Shown here piece by piece: positions 39,027-47,544 of a stretch of DNA of 64,000 nt (position 1 is its first letter; the number at the start of each line of letters is the position of its first letter). The DNA is taken from positions 7,249,749-7,313,748 of the forward strand of contig NZ_CP100416.1 of NCBI RefSeq assembly GCF_026017845.1, in the 5' to 3' direction. The notes under the pieces were generated by a model, which worked only from the letters and a program-made list of their open reading frames with translations, was not told the origin of the DNA and ran no database searches. Both the position numbers and the translations under genes were made by a program. This stretch comes from Amycolatopsis mediterranei. Its GTDB lineage: Bacteria; Actinomycetota; Actinomycetes; Mycobacteriales; Pseudonocardiaceae.

Positions 39027-39932
39027 CTAGGCGGGCAGCAACACGACCACCGCGCGGGATACACCCTGTTCGTCGGCGGCCAGGGCGAGCACCCGGCCGT
39101 CGGGACCGAAGAGCCCGTAAGTGCCTTCGAGGCCGGCCGCCGGGATGCGCTGGCCGTGGCGGACCGCTTTCGCCGTGGCCGCGTCGAGGTCGCGCCGCGG
39201 GAAGGCGGCGGCGACGGCGGCGTCGAGGTCGAGGCTCAGTTCGGGCTGTTCTTCGAGCTGGTCGAGGGTCCTCGCCTTGGCGAGGGTGAAGGGGCCGACC
39301 GTGGTGCGCCGGAGCGCCTTCAGGTGGCCGCCGACGCCGAGGCCCGCGCCCAGGTCGCGGGCCAGCGCGCGGACGTAGGTGCCGGAAGAGCACTCGACGA
39401 CGGCGTCCACCTCGACGTGGTCCTCTTCGTGGCGGACGGCGAGGACGTCGAAGCGGTAGACGGTGACCGGGCGGGCCGGGATGACGACGTCCTCGCCGGC
39501 GCGGACGCGGGCGTAGGCGCGCTTGCCGTCGATCTTGACCGCGCTGACCGCGCTGGGCACCTGCTGGATGTCGCCGGTCAGCTTTTCGATGCCGTTGGCG
39601 ATGTCGTCGTCTTGCGTCTGCTTCGTGTCCGCCGTGGTGAGGACTTCGCCCTCGGCGTCGTCGGTCGTGGTGCTGCTGCCGAGGCTCAGGGTGGCCAGGT
39701 AGGTCTTGCGGTCCAGGGCCAGGTGGCCGAGCAGCTTGGTGGCGCGCTCGACGCCGAGCACCAGCACGCCGGTCGCCATCGGGTCGAGCGTGCCGGCGTG
39801 CCCGACCTTGCGGGTGCCCATGATCCGGCGAGCGCGCGCGACGACGTCGTGCGACGTCATGCCGGCGGGCTTGTCGACGATGAGGAGGCCGGGAGGCGGG
39901 GCGGGACGGCGGGGCGGTTTGGGGCTCGACAC
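39027..39932 (-). CDS. truB: tRNA pseudouridine-55 synthase
   Basis: A 301-residue TruB that converts U55 of tRNA to pseudouridine. LLIVDKPAGMTSHDVV, KVGHAGTLDPMATGVLVLGVERATKLL with the catalytic Asp, KTYLATLSLGSSTTTDDAEGE, VSAVKIDGKRAYARVRAGE and ECSSGTYVRALARDLG are all present. A C-terminal PUA-like extension ends VVVLLPA. GTG at 39932 gives the family-consistent start. The adjacent ribF follows on the same strand. Confidence 0.96.
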   Translation of the reverse strand: MSSPKPPRRPAPPPGLLIVDKPAGMTSHDVVARARRIMGTRKVGHAGTLDPMATGVLVLGVERATKLLGHLALDRKTYLATLSLGSSTTTDDAEGEVLTTADTKQTQDDDIANGIEKLTGDIQQVPSAVSAVKIDGKRAYARVRAGEDVVIPARPVTVYRFDVLAVRHEEDHVEVDAVVECSSGTYVRALARDLGAGLGVGGHLKALRRTTVGPFTLAKARTLDQLEEQPELSLDLDAAVAAAFPRRDLDAATAKAVRHGQRIPAAGLEGTYGLFGPDGRVLALAADEQGVSRAVVVLLPA

Positions 39933-39996
39933 GCGGCAAACCCTAGCGGCCGCCGGTCGTGGAACGGATGATGCCTCAGACGGCCACGATGGAGGC

Positions 39997-40461
39997 GTGA
40001 CGGAGATCGAAGTCCGGGCCGCCCGGCCCGCGGAGCTGGAAACGGTGGCCGAGCTCCGGTGGCGCTGGGTGGCCGAGCAGGACGGCCTCCCCGGCGACGG
40101 CCGCGAGGCGTTCGTGCGCGAGTTCGCCGCGTGGATGCGGGAGAACGCGGCCACCCACCACTGCCTCGTCGTCGTGCGCGCCGGGCGGGTGCTCGGGATG
40201 GCGTTCCTGGCGGTCACCGCGCGCGTGCCGACCCCGACGGCGTTCTCGCGGGCCTGCGGTGACGTGCAGAGCGTGTACGTCGTGCCGGAAGCCCGCGACG
40301 GCGGCCTCGGCGGCCGACTGATCGACGGCGTCCTGCGGCTGGCCGAAGAGCTCGAGTTGGAGCGGGTCACCGTGCACTCGTCGTCGCGGGCCGTGCCCGC
40401 CTACCGGCGGCGCGGGTTCTCGGTGGCGCCGCAGCTGCTGCAGGTGCCGGTCAGGCGGTGA
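39997..40461 (+). CDS. GNAT-family N-acetyltransferase
   Basis: A 154-residue GNAT enzyme. VRAARPAELETVAELRWRWVAEQDGLPG opens the fold, and VQSVYVVPEARDGGLGGRLIDGVLRLAEELELERVTVHSSSRAVPAYRRRGF contains motifs A and B with the acetyl-CoA loop. The GTG at 39997 follows GATGGAGGC. The substrate is unknown. It is divergent from truB and followed by a VOC gene 19 bp away, suggesting co-transcription. Confidence 0.85.
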   Translation: MTEIEVRAARPAELETVAELRWRWVAEQDGLPGDGREAFVREFAAWMRENAATHHCLVVVRAGRVLGMAFLAVTARVPTPTAFSRACGDVQSVYVVPEARDGGLGGRLIDGVLRLAEELELERVTVHSSSRAVPAYRRRGFSVAPQLLQVPVRR

Positions 40462-40480
40462 TTCCGGCAGACTGTGGCTC

Positions 40481-40858
40481 ATGCGGATCAAGCACCAGGT
40501 CGTCACCTTCGACGCGGCCGACCTCGCCGCCGAAAGCCGCTTCTGGGCCGGGGTCCTCGGCGGGGAGGTGAGTGCGGACGGCGACTGGCACATGGTCATG
40601 GTGGACGGGGCGCCGCGGATCGGCGTCCAGCTCGCGCCCGGCCACACGCCGCCGCAGTGGCCGGACGGGCCGTCGAAGCAGCAGGTGCACCTCGACCTGT
40701 GGGTCGAGGACTTCGCCGAAGCGCACGAAGAGGTCATGGCGCTCGGTGCCACGGTGCTGAAAACGGCGGCCGGTAGCACGTCCGGGGACGACTTCCAGGT
40801 GTACGCCGACCCGGCCGGACACCCCTTCTGCCTGTGCTGGCTGGTCCCGCGCGGGTGA
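40481..40858 (+). CDS. VOC/glyoxalase-fold protein
   Basis: A 125-residue single-domain vicinal-oxygen-chelate protein. HQVVTFDAADLAAESRFWAGVLGGEVS begins the first beta-alpha-beta-beta-beta module. VHLDLWVEDFAEAHEEVMALGATVLK begins the second, and FQVYADPAGHPFCLCW is the typical end. His in VHLDLW and Glu/His positions could bind metal. The family is close to glyoxalase or dioxygenase-like resistance proteins; the activity cannot be assigned. Its stop is immediately followed by the convergent MFS gene. Confidence 0.85.
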   Translation: MRIKHQVVTFDAADLAAESRFWAGVLGGEVSADGDWHMVMVDGAPRIGVQLAPGHTPPQWPDGPSKQQVHLDLWVEDFAEAHEEVMALGATVLKTAAGSTSGDDFQVYADPAGHPFCLCWLVPRG

Positions 40859-42181
40859 TCAGGCGGCGACGATCGGCGTCTCGGGGAGAGCGGCGTCCCA
40901 GCGGCGGCGGGTGATGCGGACCGGCAGCTCCTCGCCGCGGGCCTCGGCGAGGAACAGGTGGGCGCGGGTGCGGCGCCACCACACGAGCAGGCGAGAAGTC
41001 CCGAGGGCCAGCACGGCGACGAGCGCCAGCAGCGACAGCCGGAAGTTCCCGCCGGTCACCTGCAGGAGCACACCGACGGCGAGCGCGGCGATCGTCGTCG
41101 CCACGAAGCCGCCGACGTTGACCACGCCGGTGGCCGTGCCGACGCGGCTGAGCGGGTTGTAGTCGCGGGCGAGGGCGAACCCGATCATCGACGCCGGGCC
41201 GCCGAGGGCGAGGAAGGCGAACGCGGGCACCAGGACCGGCAGCGGCACCTGGCCCGGCCAGCCCAGCAGCACCGCCCACACCAGCGCGGCGCCGCCGATG
41301 TAGCCGCCGACCAGCGGCATCCGCAGCGACGGGCGGCGGCCGATCAGGCCGCCCAGCAGCGGGCCGCCCGCCATCGAGCCGAAGACGAACACGGTGAGCA
41401 GCGCGCTCGCCGTCGCCTTCGACTGCCCTTGGCCCTGGACCAGCCAGGGGACGCCCCACAGCAGCGTCAGGGCGTTCGGGGCGAACATCGTGCTGAAGTG
41501 GACCCAGAAGCCCAGGCGCGTTCCCGGCGTCCGCCAGGCTTCGGCGACCCGGCCGGCCAGCTCGCGCGGGCGGACTTCTTCGCGGACGGGCGGCAGTTCG
41601 CCCGCCGGGACGTCGCGGACCCGGAGGGCCACGACGACGGTGTAGAGGACCGTGACGGCGCCGGCGGCGAGGAAGGTGGGGGTCCAGCCGGCGCTGTCGA
41701 GCACGAGCGAGAGCGGGACGGTGGCGGCGAGGTTGCCGATGTAGCCGACGGCCGCGGTGAACGACGTCAGAAGGGCGTACTGGCGGCCCGGGAAGTGGGC
41801 CGCGACCAGGCGCAGGACGCTGACGAACGTGAGCGCGTCGCCGAGGCCGAGGACACCGCGGGCGAGGAGGCCGAGGCCGTAGGAGTGAGCGACGCCGAGC
41901 AGGAGCTGCCCGGCCCCGAGGACCAGCACGGCGACGGTGAGGACGCGGCGGGGGCCGTAGCGGTCGACCAGGACGCCGGTCGGGATCTGCATCGCGGCGT
42001 AGACGCCGACCTGCAGGACGGTGAAGGTGCCGAGCGCGGCCGCGCCGACGCCGAAGCGCTCGGCGGCCTGCAACCCGGCGACCCCGAAGGACGTCCGGTG
42101 GAAGACGGCGAGCAGGTAGACGGTGACGGCGGCGAGCCAGATCAGCCAGGACCGGGCGGTGGCACGGCCGGTGGCGGGCAC
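40859..42181 (-). CDS. Major facilitator superfamily transporter
   Basis: A 440-residue membrane protein with twelve predicted helices. RTSFGVAGLQAAERFGVGAAALGTFTVLQVGVYAAMQIPTGVLVDRYGPRRVL contains the MFS motif A (G-x-L-x-D-R-x-G-x-R). GLLARGVLGLGDALTFVSVLRLVAAHFP is helix 4. The GTG start at 42181 follows TGGAGGACGCT. The substrate is unknown, with no strong drug or sugar signature. Upstream lie the 21-bp repeats of cluster 2. Confidence 0.88.
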   Translation of the reverse strand: MPATGRATARSWLIWLAAVTVYLLAVFHRTSFGVAGLQAAERFGVGAAALGTFTVLQVGVYAAMQIPTGVLVDRYGPRRVLTVAVLVLGAGQLLLGVAHSYGLGLLARGVLGLGDALTFVSVLRLVAAHFPGRQYALLTSFTAAVGYIGNLAATVPLSLVLDSAGWTPTFLAAGAVTVLYTVVVALRVRDVPAGELPPVREEVRPRELAGRVAEAWRTPGTRLGFWVHFSTMFAPNALTLLWGVPWLVQGQGQSKATASALLTVFVFGSMAGGPLLGGLIGRRPSLRMPLVGGYIGGAALVWAVLLGWPGQVPLPVLVPAFAFLALGGPASMIGFALARDYNPLSRVGTATGVVNVGGFVATTIAALAVGVLLQVTGGNFRLSLLALVAVLALGTSRLLVWWRRTRAHLFLAEARGEELPVRITRRRWDAALPETPIVAA

Positions 42182-42304
42182 AGCGTCCTCCAGAGTTTCG
42201 GCGTTCTTCCCCCCTACTTGTATCGCCTAAGCAACCACGAACCATAGCCACGACCCGGGTGGTTTTCCCCACAGGTAACCCCCATCACCCGTGCTCAGCG
42301 GGGG

Positions 42305-42460
42305 CATTCCTCGTGATCGGGGGGACATCACGCGTGATTGGGAAGCCATCACTCGTGATTGGAGGGACGACACGCGGCGGCATGCGGGCCCCACCGTGTC
42401 GACCCTTCAATCACGCGAGTTGACCCTCTGATCACGCGAGTTGACCTTCTGATCACGCTT
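42305..42460. repeat. Inverted arrays of the 21-bp repeat (cluster 2)
   Basis: Three direct units (starting 42305, 42326 and 42347; e.g. CATCACTCGTGATTGGAGGG) run into a half unit. After a short GC-rich centre, units of the opposite orientation follow (42393-42410 partial, 42411-42431, 42432-42452, then a diverged one). The core CGCGTGATT and its complement AATCACGCG recur. The arrangement makes a long imperfect hairpin in either strand. It fills the gap between the MFS gene start and the end of the MATE gene. Confidence 0.85.
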
Positions 42461-42478
42461 GATGGCTGTTTGCGCACG

Positions 42479-43798
42479 TCAGGTGGGGCGGGTGGCGCCG
42501 GTCAGGGCCCAGTTTCCGGAGCGCCAGCGGGCCAGGACTGCGGCCAGGCGGAGGAGCATGAAGCACGAGAGGCCGGTCCAGATGCCCGTGAGGCCCCAGC
42601 CGAAGGCGAGGGAGGCCCAGATCAGGGGGAGGAAGCCCAGCGCGGCGCTGCCGAGCGTCGCGTTGCGGAGGAAGGCCGCGTCGCCCGCGCCCAGGAGGAC
42701 GCCGTCCAGGGCGAAGACCACGCCCGCGATCGGCTGCAGGGCCACGAAGAACCACCACGCGTGCGGGATCTCCGCCAGCACGCCCGGGTCGGACGTGAAC
42801 GCGTGCGGCAGCACCCACGACAACGCCGCGAACAGCACGCACAGGAAGCAGCCCAGCAGCAGCCCGTACCCGGTGATCTGCGACGCGACCCCGCGCGCCT
42901 GCCGCGCCGAGTTCGCCCCCAGCGCCGCCCCGACCAGCGACTGCGCGGCGATCGCCACCGAGTCCAGCACCAGCGCCAGGAACGTCCACAGCTGCAGCAC
43001 CACCTGGTGCGCCCCGACGGCCTCGGTCGACGTCCGGGCCGCGACGGCCGCCGCCGAGACGAAGCACGCCTGGAACGCCAGGCTGCGCAGCACCAGGTCG
43101 CGGCCGAGGCCGAGCTGGGCGCGCATCACCTTGACGTCCGGCCGGAGCCCGACCTTCTCCCGGGCCAGCGCCAGGAAGAACAGCGACGCCGAAATCACCT
43201 GCGCGACGACGTTCGCGATCGCCGAACCTTCCAGCCCCAGCCCGGCCCAGTACACGAGGACCGGGCACAGCACGGCCGAGATCCCGTTGCCCGCCAGCAC
43301 GTACCGCAACGGCCTCGCGGCGTCCTGCACCCCGCGCATCCAGCCGTTGCCGGCCATGGTGATCAGGATCAGCGGCGCCCCGAACAGCGCGATCCGCAGC
43401 CACGACACGGCGGCGGAAGCGATCTGGTCGCTCCCCGAAAGCACCCGCGCGATCGGCCAGGCCAGCAGCTGCCCCGCGGCCAGCACGACGAGCCCGACGA
43501 ACACCGCCAGCCACGTCGCCTGCACGCCTTCGCGCACCGCCTCGGTCCGGCGGCCGGCCCCGTGCAGCCGGGCGGTGCGGGACGTCGTGCCGTAGGACAG
43601 GAACGTCAGCTGGCTCGACACCTGGGCCAGCACGACGCCGCCGAGCGCGAGCCCGGCCAGCGACAACGCGTCGAGGTGACCTACCACGGCGGTGTCGACC
43701 AGCACGTACAGCGGCTCGGCGGCCAGCACCCCCAGCGCGGGCACGGCCAGGCCGAGCACGCGCTTCGCCGGGACCCGCTCGATCTCCTCCGCGTTCAC
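42479..43798 (-). CDS. dinF: MATE-family efflux transporter (DinF-like)
   Basis: A 439-residue multidrug/toxic-compound extrusion protein with twelve predicted helices. LAVPALGVLAAEPLYVLVDTAVVGHLDALSLAGLALGG is the conserved opening, PLILITMAGNGWMRGVQDAARPL the mid-protein MATE motif, and VGAHQVVLQLWTFLALVLDSVAIAAQSLVG helix 7-8. In mycobacteria dinF (Rv2836c) also adjoins the nrnA homologue. GTG at 43798 is chosen; further GTGs at 43801, 43819 and 43825 are in frame. Confidence 0.88.
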   Translation of the reverse strand: MNAEEIERVPAKRVLGLAVPALGVLAAEPLYVLVDTAVVGHLDALSLAGLALGGVVLAQVSSQLTFLSYGTTSRTARLHGAGRRTEAVREGVQATWLAVFVGLVVLAAGQLLAWPIARVLSGSDQIASAAVSWLRIALFGAPLILITMAGNGWMRGVQDAARPLRYVLAGNGISAVLCPVLVYWAGLGLEGSAIANVVAQVISASLFFLALAREKVGLRPDVKVMRAQLGLGRDLVLRSLAFQACFVSAAAVAARTSTEAVGAHQVVLQLWTFLALVLDSVAIAAQSLVGAALGANSARQARGVASQITGYGLLLGCFLCVLFAALSWVLPHAFTSDPGVLAEIPHAWWFFVALQPIAGVVFALDGVLLGAGDAAFLRNATLGSAALGFLPLIWASLAFGWGLTGIWTGLSCFMLLRLAAVLARWRSGNWALTGATRPT

Positions 43799-43858
43799 CA
43801 CGATCCGGACTCTAACCACCGCCACCGACCGTTCTGACCGGCGGGAACACGACCGAAC

Positions 43859-43911
43859 GCAGTGAATGACTCATTCCTGGCGTCGGACGTCAGGAATGAG
43901 TCATTCACTGC
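43859..43911. repeat. Second copy of the GTGAATGACTCATTC palindrome
   Basis: Arms 43859-43879 and 43891-43911 are perfect reverse complements, extendable by three more pairs with one G/T mismatch, around a TCGGA centre. The arms match copy 1 (7389-7445) almost base for base, including GTGAATGACTCATTC in each. It lies between the nrnA stop and the start of dinF, a different context from copy 1. Confidence 0.9.
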
Positions 43912-43927
43912 ATCGGGACCGGGCGCG

Positions 43928-44917
43928 CTACAGCAGCGGCGCCCGTTCCAACGCCTCGCGCAGGCCGGCGACGACCTCGTCCGCGGAGCCCGCGATCGTG
44001 CAGCCCGCGGCCTGCCGGTGCCCGCCGCCGCCGAACTCGGCCGCGACCGCCGAGACGTCGATCCCGATGGACCGCAGCGAAATCTGCCACTGCTCCGGGT
44101 GCGCCGGGTCCTGTTTGAGCACCGCCGCGACGGCCGCTTCGCGCACCGAGCGGACGACGTCGATGACCGACTCGACCTCTTCGCCGCGCACGGTGCGAGC
44201 GGCGTCGACACCGACAACCGCGTGCACGAACCCCCGGCCCTGCGCGGCTTCCGGCTCCAACCGGGCCTCGCGCAGCACCGAGGAGAGCATCGGCAGCCAG
44301 GCGAACGGGCGCTCGTCGACGATCCGGCGCACGATCGCTTCCGGATCGGCCCCCGCTTCGAGCAGCCGGGCCGCCATCCGGTGCGTCTCCGGGCTCGCCC
44401 GGCGGAACCCGCTGGTGTCGGTGACGATCCCCGCGTAGAGCCCGCGCGCGATCGGCTCGTCCAGCTCGGCGCCCAGCTCGTCCAGGACGCGGAACACGAG
44501 GACCGCGCTGGCCTCGGCGCTCTCGTCGACGACGTGGCAGGTGCCGTAGAAGGTGTTGGTCGCGTGGTGGTCGATCACCAGCACCGCGCCGGCGAGCTCG
44601 ACGCGCCCGGCGAGCCGGCCGAGCCGCTTCGGCGTCGGCGTGTCGACGCAGACGAGCAGTTCCTCGGCGTCCGGGAGGGCGTCCGGGTGGGTGAGCAGGC
44701 CGTCCTCGTCGAGCCACCGCAGCGTCTCCGGAGCCTCGTCGGGCTCGCCGAAGGAGACGCGGACGCGGGCGCCGCGCTGCCGCAGTGCCCGGCCGAGGGC
44801 CAGCGCGCTGCCCAGCGCGTCCGCGTCCGGCCGCACGTGGCCGAGGATCGTCACATCGCCGGCTGTCGCGAGCAGGTCCGCCGCGTCCCGGATGTCCTGC
44901 GCCGAAGTAGGGGTCAC
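43928..44917 (-). CDS. nrnA: DHH/DHHA1 phosphoesterase (NrnA-type oligoribonuclease / pAp phosphatase)
   Basis: A 329-residue enzyme. Motifs are ILGHVRPDADALGSALALGRAL (motif I), LLVCVDTPTPKRL (II), LVIDHHATNTFYG (III, DHH) and GLYAGIVTDTSGFR (IV). The DHHA1 domain ends FGGGGHRQAAGCTI. The family degrades short RNAs and dephosphorylates pAp; the M. tuberculosis homologue Rv2837c also cleaves cyclic-dinucleotide products. It is normally followed by rbfA-infB upstream, but here about 5.9 kb of other genes intervene. GTG at 44917 is the start. Confidence 0.92.
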   Translation of the reverse strand: MTPTSAQDIRDAADLLATAGDVTILGHVRPDADALGSALALGRALRQRGARVRVSFGEPDEAPETLRWLDEDGLLTHPDALPDAEELLVCVDTPTPKRLGRLAGRVELAGAVLVIDHHATNTFYGTCHVVDESAEASAVLVFRVLDELGAELDEPIARGLYAGIVTDTSGFRRASPETHRMAARLLEAGADPEAIVRRIVDERPFAWLPMLSSVLREARLEPEAAQGRGFVHAVVGVDAARTVRGEEVESVIDVVRSVREAAVAAVLKQDPAHPEQWQISLRSIGIDVSAVAAEFGGGGHRQAAGCTIAGSADEVVAGLREALERAPLL

Positions 44918-44942
44918 GGTGCGTCACGCTACGCTCTGCGGG

Positions 44943-45974
44943 ATGCCTGAGTACGCGATGCTGGTCTACCCCTCGGCCAACCGGGTCTACGCCGCCTCCT
45001 CCCCCGCACTGCTGCGCGCCGAGCTGGCGGTGTTCGGCGCGCGGCTGGCGGCCGAGCTGTCCGCGATCGACGAGGTCGAGCTCGGCGGCGTCGGCTACGT
45101 GCGCTTCACCAGCTCGGCGCCCCTCGGCGAGCGCGATCTCGCGCTCTTGTCGAACGTCTCGTCGCTGTACGCGCTGTTCGAGCTGGGTGACGGCGTCCTC
45201 CGTCCGGTGCCCGTGACACCGCTGGCGAAGGCCGACTCGGACCTGCTGACCATCCAGAAGTACGCGGGCAAGACGAACGAGCTGTTCACCAAGCTGCTGG
45301 TGAACGTGACGCTGCTGGCGACCGCGGACCCCTTCTCGGACCAGCCGAAGTACCTGCTCGACCCGCTGTGCGGCCGCGGGACCACGCTGAACCAGGCGAT
45401 GATGTACGGCCTGCACGCGACCGGCCTGGACGTCGACGCCAAAGACTTCGAGGCCTACGAGGCGTTCATCAAGACGTGGCTGCGCAACAAGCGCGTCAAG
45501 CACACCGCCGAGTCAGGACAGCTGCGGCGCAACAAGGCCCGGCTCGGGCGCCGCCTCGACATCGAGTACGCACTGGACAAGGAAGCGTACAAAGCGGGCG
45601 ACAAGCGCAAGCTGACCTACTTCAACGCCGACACCCTGACCACCGACGAGGTGCTGCGGGCGAACTCCTGCGACGTGATCGTCACCGACGCGCCGTACGG
45701 CGTGCAGCACGGCAGCCACCGCGAGACGGGCCTGCAGCGCAGCCCGCGCGACCTGCTCGCCGCGGCCGTCCCGGTGTGGACGCGGGTGCTGAAACCCGGT
45801 GGGGCGCTCGGGATTTCGTGGAACACCACGGTGCTGCCGCGCGAAGAGCTCGTCGAGGTGCTCCGGAAAGCCGGCCTCGACGTCCGCGAGGGCGGGCCGT
45901 GGGAGGAGTTCGCCCACCGGGTGGACCAGGCCATCCTGCGTGACCTGGTCGTCGCGGCGAAACCGGCGTCCTGA
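44943..45974 (+). CDS. Trm11-like SAM-dependent RNA methyltransferase
   Basis: A 343-residue protein. An N-terminal THUMP-like region (MPEYAMLVYPSANRVYAASSPALLRAELAVFG, VGYVRFTSS) precedes a Rossmann methyltransferase domain. That domain has LLDPLCGRGTTLNQAMMYGLHATGLDVDAKDFEAYEAFI (SAM loop) and VIVTDAPYGVQHG, where DAPYG stands for the (D/N)PPY catalytic motif of guanine-N2 methyltransferases. Trm11/TrmG10-type enzymes make m2G in tRNA. The tRNA target is inferred. It is divergent from nrnA by 25 bp. Confidence 0.82.
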   Translation: MPEYAMLVYPSANRVYAASSPALLRAELAVFGARLAAELSAIDEVELGGVGYVRFTSSAPLGERDLALLSNVSSLYALFELGDGVLRPVPVTPLAKADSDLLTIQKYAGKTNELFTKLLVNVTLLATADPFSDQPKYLLDPLCGRGTTLNQAMMYGLHATGLDVDAKDFEAYEAFIKTWLRNKRVKHTAESGQLRRNKARLGRRLDIEYALDKEAYKAGDKRKLTYFNADTLTTDEVLRANSCDVIVTDAPYGVQHGSHRETGLQRSPRDLLAAAVPVWTRVLKPGGALGISWNTTVLPREELVEVLRKAGLDVREGGPWEEFAHRVDQAILRDLVVAAKPAS

Positions 45975-45986
45975 GTCGACAAAGCG

Positions 45987-47138
45987 CTACTGCGTGAGCT
46001 CACCCCGGGCGGGCGCCGGGGCGTGCCCGTTGTCCTCCGGGGCACCGGTGGCGGGCGCGGGCGGGGTGTTCAGGCCGCGCTTCACCGAGTCCAAGATGGA
46101 CAGTCCCTGGCCGACGAGGCCCGCGGCCATCTCGCCGAGACCGTCGGCGCCGTTGAGGATGTTGACGTTCGCCCCCGACAGGCCGCGCCCGGCTTCCTTG
46201 ACGATCTGCGGCAGCTGGTCGATGAGCATCCGGTCGAGCGCGACCCGGTTGTTCGACGCGGCCGCCTCCGCCTGCACGCGCATCTTCTCCGCTTCGGCCA
46301 GCGCCAGGATGCGGATCCGCTCGGCCTCGGCGTCGGCGGGCTTGATGACCTCGGCGACCAGCTGCTGCTGCCGCAGCTCGGCTTCGCGCTGGGCCAGCTC
46401 GGTGCGCGCGTCGATGACCTCCTGCTGCGCCTTCGCCTGCGCGAGCGGGCCGGCCTGGGACGCCTGGGCCTGCGCCGCCTCGACTTCGGCCCGGTACTGC
46501 GCCTGCACGATCGACGTCTGCCGGGCGTACTCGGCCTGCGTCCGCTGCGACTCCTGCTCGGCCTCCGCCGCGGCCTTGTTCGCCACGGCCTGGGCGATCT
46601 GCGCATCACGCTGGATGGCGGCGTTGTGCGGCGCGGCCATCGCGGCGATGTAGCCGAGCTTCATGTCGTCGATCGACTGGATCTGCAGGGCGTCGACGGT
46701 CAGCCCGATCTTCGCCATCTCCACCGCGGAGCCGTCCAGGACCTCGGTGGCGAGCTTCTGCCGCTCGGTGATGATTTCCTCGACGGTCATCGACCCGATG
46801 ATGGACCGCAGGTGACCGGCGAAGATCCGGCCGGTCAGCACGGACATCTGGTCCTGGTCGGAGAGGAACCGCTGGCCGGCGTTGACGATGCTCTCGGTGT
46901 CGTTGCCGACCTTGAACGCGATCACCGCCCGCACCGTGAGGGCGATGGCCTGCTTCGTCACGCACACTTCGGTCACTTCGGCCTCGCACATGGCGAGCGT
47001 GAGGAACCGGACTTTCCGGAAGACCGGCATGACGAACGCACCGTGGCCGGTGACGACCCGGAACGGCGCCGCGCTCTTGCTGTTGCCCCCGGAGATCAGC
47101 ATCGCCTCGTTGGGAGCCGGCACGCGATAACCGAACAT
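45987..47138 (-). CDS. Flotillin/SPFH-domain protein
   Basis: A 383-residue flotillin-like scaffold. MFGYRVPAPNEAMLISGG opens the SPFH domain (about 1-170; ENIKAL-type IALTVRAVIAFKVGNDTESI). A long Ala/Glu/Gln coiled-coil (about 190-320; AAAEAEQESQRTQAEYARQTSIVQAQYRAEVEAAQAQ) and a Gly/Pro tail follow. Flotillins organise membrane microdomains. ATG at 47138 is fixed by AGAAGGAAAATCG. The gene encoding a small OB-fold, NfeD-like protein lies just upstream on the same strand, the usual partner arrangement. Confidence 0.9.
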   Translation of the reverse strand: MFGYRVPAPNEAMLISGGNSKSAAPFRVVTGHGAFVMPVFRKVRFLTLAMCEAEVTEVCVTKQAIALTVRAVIAFKVGNDTESIVNAGQRFLSDQDQMSVLTGRIFAGHLRSIIGSMTVEEIITERQKLATEVLDGSAVEMAKIGLTVDALQIQSIDDMKLGYIAAMAAPHNAAIQRDAQIAQAVANKAAAEAEQESQRTQAEYARQTSIVQAQYRAEVEAAQAQASQAGPLAQAKAQQEVIDARTELAQREAELRQQQLVAEVIKPADAEAERIRILALAEAEKMRVQAEAAASNNRVALDRMLIDQLPQIVKEAGRGLSGANVNILNGADGLGEMAAGLVGQGLSILDSVKRGLNTPPAPATGAPEDNGHAPAPARGELTQ

Positions 47139-47158
47139 CGATTTTCCTTCTACGAGCA

Positions 47159-47386
47159 CTAGGAAGCAGGATCCGAGGCGTCCCACGCCACGACGTCGAC
47201 CGTGCGCCGGCCCCGGGTTTCCACGACCAGGACGGTCGTGCCCTTCGGCAGCTCCGTGTCGGACCAGGCCAGGAAGGTTTCCAAGCCACCCCTGATCCTG
47301 ATCAGCACCTCCCCGGGGCCCCGCTGCCCGCGGGTGCCGACCAGGAGGACTCCGGTGCGGCCGGACGGGGAAAGGTCGGAGTGCAT
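47159..47386 (-). CDS. Small NfeD-like (OB-fold) protein
   Basis: A 75-residue protein with no membrane segment: GRTGVLLVGTRGQRGPGEVLIRIRGGLETFLAWSDTELPKGTTVLVVETRGRRTVDVVAW. GxA(V/L)xxL-like strands, the GGLETF turn, LPKGTTVLVVE and the VDVVAW end match the C-terminal OB fold of NfeD proteins, which pair with SPFH proteins. The normal N-terminal membrane helices are absent. ATG at 47386 has GGGAGGTCGGCACC. It precedes the flotillin gene by 20 bp, so an operon is likely. Confidence 0.75.
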   Translation of the reverse strand: MHSDLSPSGRTGVLLVGTRGQRGPGEVLIRIRGGLETFLAWSDTELPKGTTVLVVETRGRRTVDVVAWDASDPAS

Positions 47387-47530
47387 GGTGCCGACCTCCC
47401 TCGGTGGCCGTCTCGGTGCGGGTTCACCCCCGCTGGCACCATTGTGCTCCCGGCCGCTCCCCGCCGTGGGCACTGTGAGGTTCCGATCAGGCAGGCAACC
47501 GGGCGAGCCGCTCAGGCGTGCAGCCACGGC

Positions 47531-47536
47531 TATACT
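47531..47536 (+). promoter_or_regulatory. Predicted -10 element for a leaderless TetR transcript
   Basis: TATACT at 47531-47536 ends 8 bp before the GTG start at 47545, so transcription would begin at or within two bases of the start codon. There is no ribosome site in between. The -35 region is weak. Leaderless mRNAs starting with GTG are common in actinobacteria. Confidence 0.5.
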
Positions 47537-47544
47537 CTCCGAGC

